Source of the DNA: Kribbella sp. VKM Ac-2569
GTDB lineage: Bacteria; Actinomycetota; Actinomycetes; Propionibacteriales; Kribbellaceae
DNA length: 64,000 bases
Assembly (NCBI RefSeq): GCF_004216905.1
Contig: NZ_SGXJ01000001.1
Coordinates: 310,001-374,000, forward strand
Direction of reading: 5' to 3'
Shown here: one piece after another, positions 57,368 through 64,000 of the stretch
Layout: every line of letters begins with the position of its first letter
Position numbering within the stretch: the stretch's first letter is position 1
Translations under genes and position numbers: made by a program
Notes under the pieces: model-generated
Seen by the model: the letters and a program-made list of their open reading frames with translations, nothing else
What the model was told of the DNA's origin: nothing
The model's database searches: none

Positions 57368-58245
57368 CTGGTTTCTTCGAGTAGGTCCGTGAGCGCCCTT
57401 CCGAGCGGAAGATCGACCCGGTACGTCGCGTACGGGTCGCCGCGGGTCAGGCCCTGGTTGACGATGAGCACCGGCGTACCGGCCTTGGCCGCGTGCCGGA
57501 CGAAGCGGAACCCGGACATCACGGTGAGGGACGAGCCGAGGACGAGGACGGCGTTCGCGTCGTCGATGAGCCGGTAGCAGCGCTCGACACGGCTCTTCGG
57601 GACGTTCTCGCCGAAGAACACCACGTCGGGCTTGAGCACGCCGCCGCAGACCGTGCACGGAACGACGGCGAACGTGCGTACGACGTCCTCGGGGAGTTCG
57701 ACGTCGCCGTCCGGGTTGATCCGGGTCGCCTCGGCCGTGAACGCCTGGTTGGCGGCGCGGAGGCGGCGGTCGAGGACCTCGCGGGCGGACGTCGTACCGC
57801 AGCCGAGGCAGATCACGCGGTCGAGGTTGCCGTGCAGCTCGATCACGTCGCGGGCGCCGGCTGCCTGGTGCAGGCCGTCGACGTTCTGCGTGATGATGCC
57901 GCTCAGGTGACCGCGGGCCTGGAGGGCGGCGACGGCGCGGTGGCCGTCGTTCGGGGCGGCGCGGGCGATGGTGCGCCAGCCGAGGTGGCTGCGTGCCCAG
58001 TACCGCTGGCGTGCGACCTCGCTCGCGGTGAAGTCGCCGTACGTCATCGGGGTGTGCGTTCGCAGGCTGCCGGTCTCGCCGCGATAATCCGGGATCCCCG
58101 ATTCGGTCGAGATCCCGGCGCCACTCAGTACGACGACGCGCCCGGCGGCCACGATCCGAGCGACCGGGCCGATGTCCGTCGCACCCGGCTCCAACGCCAG
58201 TACCTCGGGCCCGGGGGCCCACTCCAACGTCGGACGAGAACGCAC
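57349..58245 (-). CDS. NAD-dependent protein deacylase, Sir2 family
   Basis: About 298 residues from GTG 58245 (GTG 58248 is equally possible; TACGCT lies just upstream and no ribosome binding site is clear). The Rossmann and substrate motifs are VVLSGAGISTESGIPDYRG near 37, TQNVDGLHQAAG near 115 and IELHGNLD with the catalytic His near 133. The zinc cysteines are CLGCGTT and CTVCGGVLKPDVVFFGE. The aspartate-rich C-terminal part (GSSLTVMSGFRFVRHAAKAG) binds NAD. It removes acyl groups from lysines. Confidence 0.95.
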   Translation of the reverse strand: MRSRPTLEWAPGPEVLALEPGATDIGPVARIVAAGRVVVLSGAGISTESGIPDYRGETGSLRTHTPMTYGDFTASEVARQRYWARSHLGWRTIARAAPNDGHRAVAALQARGHLSGIITQNVDGLHQAAGARDVIELHGNLDRVICLGCGTTSAREVLDRRLRAANQAFTAEATRINPDGDVELPEDVVRTFAVVPCTVCGGVLKPDVVFFGENVPKSRVERCYRLIDDANAVLVLGSSLTVMSGFRFVRHAAKAGTPVLIVNQGLTRGDPYATYRVDLPLGRALTDLLEETSGPSHA

Positions 58246-58265
58246 CACTCCAGCGTACGTGCAGA

Positions 58266-59108
58266 TCAATCGACGCGGGGCGGACCGGCCTTCAGGCGAC
58301 GTTCGGCGGCCTGGCGGACGGCGGTCGGGTCCATCGAGGACCAGTCGGCGTCGATCCACCAGGTCGCGCCGGCCTCGGCCCACGGACGGACCGTGTCCGC
58401 GGCTTTGGTGTCGTCGGCGTGGGTCGTGCCTTCGGTGACCACGTCGTACCCGTCCATCGTCAGGCCGTGTGCGTCGCGTTCCTTGCGGATCCAGTCGACA
58501 CCCTCGGCCACGACCGCGGGCGTCACCTCACCGTCGCCGACGTACGCCGGGAGCCAGCCGTCCTGCAGTGCCGCGCGGCGCATCGACTTCGGTCGTGGCC
58601 AACCGCCCACGACCCAGGTCGGGACCCGCGGTTGCTGCACAGGCGGCGGTGGTGCCGGTGGCATCAGCTCGGCGATCTTGCGGGCCTGGTAGTGCTTGCC
58701 CGAGTACTCGAACGGTTGGTCGCGCCACAGATGCGGCAGGAGCTCCAACGACTCGTCCATGAGCTCCGCGCGGACCTTCCGCCCGGGATCCTCCTCGAAC
58801 AGCCAGAACCGGTCATCCCCCGTCACGCCTAGTCCGACCGAGAGGATGACCCGGCCGCCGCTGAGGTTGTCGACGGTCGAGACCTGGCCCGCCACGTCCC
58901 ACGGTTTTCGGCGCGGCAGCGGCGTGAGCATCGTCCCGAGCCGGATCCGCTCGGTCGTCATCGCCGCCGCGCCGAGCATGACCCAGGCGTCGATCCCCCA
59001 GATCGACTCCCACACGAAGAACCCGTCCCAACCGTGCGCCTCGGCGATCGGCGCGAGCTCGGCCGCGTCACGCGCATCGCCGTACGCCATCACAAACCCG
59101 TATTTCAT
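58266..59108 (-). CDS. LLM-class flavin/F420-dependent oxidoreductase
   Basis: 280 residues from ATG 59108 (MKYGFVMAYGDARDAAELAP), with TAGCGT 8 nt upstream. The luciferase-like barrel is recognisable from AHGWDGFFVWESIWGIDAWV near 30, MTTERIRLGTMLTPLPRRKP near 60 and the GGRVILSVGLGVTGDDRFWL near 90. It is shorter than classic luciferases (about 340) and belongs to the actinobacterial F420 group by its early motifs. The cofactor (F420 or FMN) and substrate are not certain. It lies 20 bp upstream of the sirtuin gene in the same direction. Confidence 0.88.
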   Translation of the reverse strand: MKYGFVMAYGDARDAAELAPIAEAHGWDGFFVWESIWGIDAWVMLGAAAMTTERIRLGTMLTPLPRRKPWDVAGQVSTVDNLSGGRVILSVGLGVTGDDRFWLFEEDPGRKVRAELMDESLELLPHLWRDQPFEYSGKHYQARKIAELMPPAPPPPVQQPRVPTWVVGGWPRPKSMRRAALQDGWLPAYVGDGEVTPAVVAEGVDWIRKERDAHGLTMDGYDVVTEGTTHADDTKAADTVRPWAEAGATWWIDADWSSMDPTAVRQAAERRLKAGPPRVD

Positions 59109-59139
59109 GCCACAGGACGCTACGCCGGGCCACCGACAT

Positions 59140-60030
59140 TTAGCTGACGAAGACCGCGGTGGGTTTGGCGACGGGGCCGTGGGGTTCGTAGAGGGCCAGG
59201 AAGGTGCCGTCCGGGGCGAACATCGCGGTCTGTCCGGCGCCCAGTTCGAGCCCCGGCAGCGGACGGCCGGTGCGGATCGCGGCTGCCTGGGCGTCGTCGG
59301 CGTCGTACCGCGGGAAGGTGCCGGCGGCAACGTCCGCGATCGGCAGCCAGTCGAAGGACTCGGCGAGGGACTCCAAAGTGTGAGCGGCCTTGAGATCGAA
59401 GGAACCGACCCGGGTACGGCGCAGCGCGGTCAGGTGACCGCCGACGCCGAGTTCGGCGCCGAGGTCGCGGGCCAGCGCGCGGATGTACGTACCGCTGGAG
59501 CAGTCGACCGAGATGTCGACCGAGATCCCGTCGTCGTCGGGCCGGACGTCGAGGATGTCGTAGCGCGACACGGTCACCGCCCGGGCCTTGAGCGCGACCT
59601 CCTCCCCCGCCCGCACCCGCTCGTACGCGCGCCGCCCGTCGACCTTGATCGCCGACACCTTCGACGGGACCTGCGAGATCTCCCCGCGGAACCCCTCGAC
59701 AGCCGCCGAGATCGCCTCGGCGGTCACGCCGTCGACCGGGGCCGTGGACGTGATCTCGCCCTCGGCGTCGTCGGTCGTCGTCGTGGCACCGAGCCGGATC
59801 GTCGCGTCGTACGACTTGTCGGCCAGCTGCAAGTGGCCGAGCAACCGCGTGGCCCGGTTCAGGCCGACGACCAGGACACCGGTCGCCATCGGGTCCAGCG
59901 TGCCGGCATGGCCGACCTTCCGGGTGCCCGCCAGCCGGCGGATCCGGGCGACGACGGTGTGCGAGGTCAGCCCGGCAGGCTTGTCGACGACCACGATCCC
60001 GTCGGACCCCGGCGTGAAGTCAAGGCTCAA
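59140..60030 (-). CDS. truB: tRNA pseudouridine(55) synthase
   Basis: 296 residues. It isomerises U55 in the T-arm of tRNAs. The catalytic motif GHAGTLDPMATGVLVVGLN with its Asp is near residue 43, then DKSYDATIRLGATTTTDDAE near 70, RRAYERVRAGEEV near 125 and the C-terminal PUA-like region with RTGRPLPG. The start is TTG 60030, 8 bp after the rbfA stop. The order truB-rbfA-infB is the conserved translation cluster. Confidence 0.96.
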   Translation of the reverse strand: MSLDFTPGSDGIVVVDKPAGLTSHTVVARIRRLAGTRKVGHAGTLDPMATGVLVVGLNRATRLLGHLQLADKSYDATIRLGATTTTDDAEGEITSTAPVDGVTAEAISAAVEGFRGEISQVPSKVSAIKVDGRRAYERVRAGEEVALKARAVTVSRYDILDVRPDDDGISVDISVDCSSGTYIRALARDLGAELGVGGHLTALRRTRVGSFDLKAAHTLESLAESFDWLPIADVAAGTFPRYDADDAQAAAIRTGRPLPGLELGAGQTAMFAPDGTFLALYEPHGPVAKPTAVFVS

Positions 60031-60038
60031 CGCAGTAC

Positions 60039-60476
60039 TCAGTCCTGCTCGTCCTCGTCGTCGTCCTTGTGCTTGTACGGGTCCGCGTCGCCGGCCGGCT
60101 TCGCGCCCGCGGCGGCCTTGGCCACCTCGGCGTCGGCCGACCGCGCCTTCTGGAGCAGCTCCTCGATCTGCCCGGCGGTCTCCGGTACGGCGTCCAGGAA
60201 GAACGCCACGCTCGGAGTGTGCCGCAGCCCGAGCGCCTTGCCGACCTCGCTGCGGATCAGGCCCTTCGCCGACTCCAGCGCGGCCGCCGTGGACGCCCGC
60301 GCCTGCTCGTCGCCGTACACCGTGTAGAAGACGCTCGCCTCCCGCAGGTCACCGGTCAGCCGGGCATCGGTGACCGTGACGAACCCGAGCCGCGGGTCCT
60401 TGACCCGGCGCTCCAGCAGTTCGGCGACGAGCACCTGGATCCGGTCGGCCAGCTGCTTGGCCCGTGCTTCACCCAT
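60039..60476 (-). CDS. rbfA: Ribosome-binding factor A
   Basis: 145 residues. A small KH-like protein that matures the 16S 5' end. Conserved parts are ARAKQLADRIQVLVAELLER, KDPRLGFVTVTDARLTGDLR and a C-terminal acidic tail rich in Asp/Glu (KHKDDDEDEQD). GAGGAG lies 9 nt before the ATG. It lies between infB and truB; two hairpins separate it from infB. Confidence 0.96.
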   Translation of the reverse strand: MGEARAKQLADRIQVLVAELLERRVKDPRLGFVTVTDARLTGDLREASVFYTVYGDEQARASTAAALESAKGLIRSEVGKALGLRHTPSVAFFLDAVPETAGQIEELLQKARSADAEVAKAAAGAKPAGDADPYKHKDDDEDEQD

Positions 60477-60502
60477 CAGGGCTCACTCCTCTATTCATGA
60501 AC

Positions 60503-60539
60503 AACGTCCGGAGAGGCGGCTAGTGCCTCTCCGGACGTT
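60503..60539 (-). terminator. Strong hairpin after infB (first arm set)
   Basis: AACGTCCGGAGAGG (60503-60516) and CCTCTCCGGACGTT (60526-60539) are a perfect 14-bp stem with a 9-nt loop. It sits in the infB-rbfA gap, about 40 bp after the infB stop. No U-tract follows on the transcribed strand, so it may attenuate or stabilise the mRNA rather than fully terminate. Confidence 0.65.
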
Positions 60540-60544
60540 ACTCC

Positions 60545-60568
60545 GGTGCCCCCGGGATCAGGGGCACC
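60545..60568 (-). terminator. Second hairpin after infB
   Basis: GGTGCCCC (60545-60552) and GGGGCACC (60561-60568) form an 8-bp stem with an 8-nt loop, just 9 bp after the infB stop and 5 bp from the longer hairpin. Confidence 0.55.
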
Positions 60569-60576
60569 ACCTGCTG

Positions 60577-63500
60577 TCAGCTACGCGGCTTCTCGCGGAG
60601 CTCGAACGCCTCGACGACGTCGCCGATCTTGATGTCGTTGAAGTTGTTGATGGTCAGACCACACTCGAAGCCCTCGCGGACCTCGGACGCGTCGTCCTTG
60701 AACCTCTTCAGCGACGACAGCTCGGTGTTGTCGACGACCACCGCGCCGTCCCGGATCAACCGGACCTTCGCGTTCCGCTTGAGCAGGCCGCTGGTCACCC
60801 AGCAACCGGCGATGTTGCCCACCTTCGAGGAGCGGAAGATCTCCCGGATCTCGGCCTGGCCGAGGGTGACCTCCTCGTAGATCGGCTTGAGCATGCCCTT
60901 CAGGGCGGCCTCGATGTCGTCGATCGCCGAGTAGATGACCGAGTAGTACCGGACATCCACGCCCTCGCGCTCGGCCAGGTCACCGGCCTTGCCCGCCGGC
61001 CGCACGTTGAAGCCGATGATGACGGCGTTCGACGCGATGGCCAGGTTGACGTCGTTCTCGTTGATCGCACCGACACCACGGTCGATGATCCGCAGGTTGA
61101 CCTCGTCGCCGACCTCGATCCGGACCAGCGCGTCTTCCAGCGCCTCGACCGAACCGGACACGTCGCCCTTGAGGATCAGCAGCAGCTCCTGGGCCTCGCC
61201 CTTCTCCATCGAGGCCATGAAGTCCTCGAGGGTACGACGGACGCGACGCTTGGCGTTCGCGGCCGCACGGGCACGGGCTTCGCGCCGCTCGGCGATCTGC
61301 CGGGCCCGACGGTCGTCGTCGACCACCAGGAACTTGTCACCCGCACCTGGCACGGCGGTCAGACCGAGCACCAGGACCGGACGCGACGGAGTCGCCTCCT
61401 CGACGGTGTTGCCGTGCTCGTCGAGCATGGCCCGGACCCGGCCGTACGCCGGACCGACCACCATCGAGTCGCCGACCCGGAGCGTGCCGCGCTGCACCAG
61501 CACGGTCGCAACCGGACCACGGCCCTTGTCGAGGTTCGCCTCGATCGCGATGCCCTCGGCGTGCATGTTCGGGTTCGCCCGCAGGTCCAGCGCCGCGTCC
61601 GCGGTCAGTACGACGCCCTCGAGCAGGCCGTCGATGTTGATCCGGGACTTGGCCGAGACGTCGACGAACATGGTGTCGCCGCCGTACTCCTCGGGGACCA
61701 GGCCGTACTCGGTCAGCTGACCGCGCACCTTGGTCGGGTCCGCCGCCGGGACGTCGATCTTGTTCACCGCGACCACGATCGGGACACCCGCCGCACGGGC
61801 GTGGTTCAGCGCCTCGATCGTCTGCGGCATCACGCCGTCGTCGGCCGCGACCACCAGGATGACGATGTCGGTGGCCTGCGCACCACGGGCACGCATGGCG
61901 GTGAACGCCTCGTGACCCGGGGTGTCGACGAAGGTGATCGCCCGCTCCTGGCCGTCGACCTCGGTGGTCACCTGGTACGCACCGATGTGCTGGGTGATAC
62001 CGCCGGCCTCGTCGGCCACGACGTTCGCCATCCGGATCGCGTCCAGCAGCTTCGTCTTACCGTGGTCGACGTGACCCATGACGGTCACCACCGGCGGCCG
62101 CGGTGCCAGGTCGCTGTCGTCGCCCTCGTCGTTGCCGAAGTCGATGTCGAACGACTGCAGCAGCTCGCGGTCCTCGTCCTCCGGCGAGACGATCTGGACG
62201 TCGTAGTTCAGCTCGGTACCGAGCAGCTCGAGCGTCTCCTCGTTCACCGACTGGGTCGCGGTCACCATCTCACCGAGGTGGAACAGCACCTGGACCAGCG
62301 ACGCCGGGTCGACTCCGACCTTCTCGGCGAAGTCCGTCAGCGACGCGCCACGCGGCAGCTTCACGACCTCGCCGTCACCGTGCTTGACGCGCACGCCGCC
62401 GACGGCCGGAGCCTGCATGTTGTCGAATTCCTGGCGCTTCGCCCGCTTCGACTTACGGCCACGACGCGCCGGACCGCCCGGACGCCCGAAGGCACCCTGC
62501 GTTCCGCCACGACCGCGGTTGCCCGGACCCGGACGGCCACCGCCGCCACCGGGCGGGCCGCTCGGGCCGCCGCCACCGGGACGGAAGCCGCCACCGGCGC
62601 CGCCACCGCCACCGCTGCGCGGACCGGCACCCGGGCCGCCACCGGGACGACCACGGCCACCGCCGCCACCGCCCCCGCCGCCACCGGGACCGCCGGAGCC
62701 GCCACCGGGACGGCCGGTGAACGTACCGGCCGAGGACTTCGGCATCATCGCCGGGTTCGGACGCGGGGCGCCCGGCACACCACCGGAACGCGGCCGGTCG
62801 CTACCGCCACGCTCGCCGCCGCCACTGCGACCCTGCGGCGGACGCGGAGCCATCCCGGCCGGGCTCGGAGCCCCGGACCGGTCGCCACCACCCTGGCCGC
62901 CCGGGCCGGGGCGTGCGCCACCGCGCTGCATGCCCTGGGTCGAGCTGAACGGGTTGTTGCCCGGACGCGGTGCACCCGGACGCGGACCGCCGCCACCCTG
63001 GCCGCCCTGACGGGGCGCACCTGGACGCGGGGCGCCCGGACGGGGCCCACCACCCTGGCCACCCGGACGCGGACCGGAACCGGGACCACCCTGGCCACCC
63101 GGACGCGGGCCAGAACCCTGGCCACCGCCCTGGCCGCCCGGACGCGGGCTCGCACCCGGCGCCGGACGCGGACCCGGACGGCCCGCGGAGTCGCCACCGG
63201 TACGACGCGGCGCCGGTGACGGAGCCGACGGGCCACGGGTCTCCGGGGCTGCCTTCGCGGCCGGAGCCTCGAACGACGGTGCTGCCGGAGTCTCCGCCTT
63301 GGCCGCCGGAGCGGACTCGACCGGAGCCGACTCGACCGGGGCAGGCGCAGCCGGCTCGGCCGGAGCGGACTCCTGGCGCGGACCCGGCTTCGGGCCCGGA
63401 CGCGGTCCCGGCTTGATCCCCGGGGCCGACTTCGCGGGCGCCGACTCGGCCGCAGGGGCCGTCGTGGCCGCAGCGGCCGGTGCCTCGGCGACCGGAGCCG

Positions 63501-63816
63501 CCTCGGTGCGCACCTCAGCGGCCGGCGCACTGCGCTCGGCCGGAGCCTTCGGGGCGGCCGGCTGGGCCGGCTTGGGCGCCGACGCGACCGGTGCGGTCGC
63601 CTGCGGCGCGGCAGACGTGCTGGCGGCGGCCTTCTTGGCCGCGCGCTTCTTCGGCGGGTTCTTCTCGAACTCCTCCGCCAACCGTCGGACGACGGGTGCC
63701 TCGATCGTCGAGGACGCCGATCGGACGAACTCTCCCATGTCATTCAGCCTGGTCAGGACGACCTTGCTGGTAACTCCGAGCTCTTTCGCGAGCTCGTAGA
63801 CCCGGACCTTTGCCAC
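60577..63816 (-). CDS. infB: Translation initiation factor IF-2
   Basis: 1079 residues, long as in actinobacteria. The N-terminal IF2N domain ([20 protein letters not shown]) is followed by a very long Pro/Gly/Ala-rich linker (about 60-460). Then come a second IF2N-like region ([20 protein letters not shown] near 500) and the GTPase core: G1 [15 protein letters not shown] near 580, DTPGHEAF near 632, NKID near 685. Two beta-barrels and the C-terminal fMet-tRNA-binding domain complete it. GTG 63816 has GGGAG upstream. Low-complexity linker length should be verified, as repeats here are assembly-prone. Confidence 0.97.
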   Translation of the reverse strand: MAKVRVYELAKELGVTSKVVLTRLNDMGEFVRSASSTIEAPVVRRLAEEFEKNPPKKRAAKKAAASTSAAPQATAPVASAPKPAQPAAPKAPAERSAPAAEVRTEAAPVAEAPAAAATTAPAAESAPAKSAPGIKPGPRPGPKPGPRQESAPAEPAAPAPVESAPVESAPAAKAETPAAPSFEAPAAKAAPETRGPSAPSPAPRRTGGDSAGRPGPRPAPGASPRPGGQGGGQGSGPRPGGQGGPGSGPRPGGQGGGPRPGAPRPGAPRQGGQGGGGPRPGAPRPGNNPFSSTQGMQRGGARPGPGGQGGGDRSGAPSPAGMAPRPPQGRSGGGERGGSDRPRSGGVPGAPRPNPAMMPKSSAGTFTGRPGGGSGGPGGGGGGGGGGRGRPGGGPGAGPRSGGGGGAGGGFRPGGGGPSGPPGGGGGRPGPGNRGRGGTQGAFGRPGGPARRGRKSKRAKRQEFDNMQAPAVGGVRVKHGDGEVVKLPRGASLTDFAEKVGVDPASLVQVLFHLGEMVTATQSVNEETLELLGTELNYDVQIVSPEDEDRELLQSFDIDFGNDEGDDSDLAPRPPVVTVMGHVDHGKTKLLDAIRMANVVADEAGGITQHIGAYQVTTEVDGQERAITFVDTPGHEAFTAMRARGAQATDIVILVVAADDGVMPQTIEALNHARAAGVPIVVAVNKIDVPAADPTKVRGQLTEYGLVPEEYGGDTMFVDVSAKSRINIDGLLEGVVLTADAALDLRANPNMHAEGIAIEANLDKGRGPVATVLVQRGTLRVGDSMVVGPAYGRVRAMLDEHGNTVEEATPSRPVLVLGLTAVPGAGDKFLVVDDDRRARQIAERREARARAAANAKRRVRRTLEDFMASMEKGEAQELLLILKGDVSGSVEALEDALVRIEVGDEVNLRIIDRGVGAINENDVNLAIASNAVIIGFNVRPAGKAGDLAEREGVDVRYYSVIYSAIDDIEAALKGMLKPIYEEVTLGQAEIREIFRSSKVGNIAGCWVTSGLLKRNAKVRLIRDGAVVVDNTELSSLKRFKDDASEVREGFECGLTINNFNDIKIGDVVEAFELREKPRS

Positions 63817-64000
63817 TACTCTCCCTCTGGTCCGAGCCTGGGGCGCGGACCGTTAGTTGACGTACATGCTCATCGCATTGCACTCATCGTTCGACACTCA
63901 TCGAGTGGTCATGAGTCGATGACCCGCCTTCATGTCGGTCACGACGGTCCGGTCAGACCGCCGCGGACGGCCGGGTGGCCGCCTTTTGTACTGCTTCTTC
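63817..64000 (-). other. infB upstream region with 14-nt phased repeats
   Basis: No complete gene is visible; a short minus-strand frame at the far edge (reading EEAVQKAATRPSAAV then stop) could be the end of a neighbour such as the usual YlxR-type gene, but that is only positional guesswork. Three copies of CGATGAG (complement of CTCATCG at 63869, 63883 and 63897) lie exactly 14 bp apart. An inverted arm TCATCGA/TCGATGA sits at the left-reading end (63899-63922). Confidence 0.4.

Noticed and set aside
60370..63219. Open frame of 949 codons antisense to infB
   Set aside because: The tail is an Arg/Ala/Thr low-complexity mirror of the IF-2 linker; no domain.

Overview
The window is high-GC actinobacterial DNA. 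Evidence for Actinomycetota: a SAM-IV riboswitch, mycothiol-linked enzymes (a Rv2466c-like reductase and a maleylpyruvate-isomerase-fold protein), an F420-type LLM oxidoreductase, many GTG/TTG starts, and frequent leaderless-looking starts with a TANNNT box 6-8 nt upstream. The gene set (ftsK, rnj-dapA, dapB, M16 protease-pnp-rpsO-ribF-truB-rbfA-infB) and its order suggest a soil Propionibacteriales-type organism such as Kribbella or Nocardioides. That placement is inference, not shown by the sequence alone.

Layout. 1-7.8 kb: end of an unknown gene, ftsK, a DUF4184 membrane protein, a DinB protein, a SAM-IV riboswitch driving a cysteine-desulfurase-like enzyme, and a prolyl oligopeptidase. 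7.8-16.2 kb: a LuxR regulator divergent from the peptidase, a thioredoxin-fold reductase coupled to a mycothiol-type DinB protein, phoD behind a likely PHO box, two tandem fatty acid desaturases and a LacI regulator. 16.2-22.2 kb: rnj and dapA overlapping, two membrane proteins, and argG behind a likely ARG box, followed by an inverted repeat and a 12-bp x 8 tandem repeat. 22.2-26.3 kb: the paaABCDE phenylacetyl-CoA epoxidase operon plus a hypothetical tail gene. 26.4-33 kb: DUF418 protein, GNAT, secreted peptidase-like hydrolase, and an XRE/NB-ARC-like/TPR regulator. 33-36 kb: dapB with a small membrane protein, and a GT-C-like membrane protein. 36.1-43 kb: an oppABCDF peptide importer with a solitary IS200/IS605-type tnpB between oppA and oppB. 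43.1-50.9 kb: three ABC exporters, an MFS exporter and a divergent LysR regulator broken by a frameshift. 51-63.8 kb: a conserved housekeeping block (M16 protease, pnp, rpsO, ribF, truB, rbfA, infB), interrupted by an SGNH hydrolase, a sirtuin and an LLM oxidoreductase.

The most interesting accessory feature is the tnpB insertion. All three RuvC acidic residues are kept, the 3' end carries two tandem hairpins that look like an omega-RNA scaffold, and the element abuts the oppB start codon, where no Shine-Dalgarno is visible. Other points worth checking are a dispersed hairpin repeat (20.4 and 46.8 kb), the VNTR after argG, the LysR frameshift, and several predicted operators (PHO box, ARG box, and palindromes at paaA and at the peptidase/LuxR promoters). 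No rRNA, tRNA, CRISPR array or prophage was recognised. All functional calls come from reading motifs by eye, without database searches.
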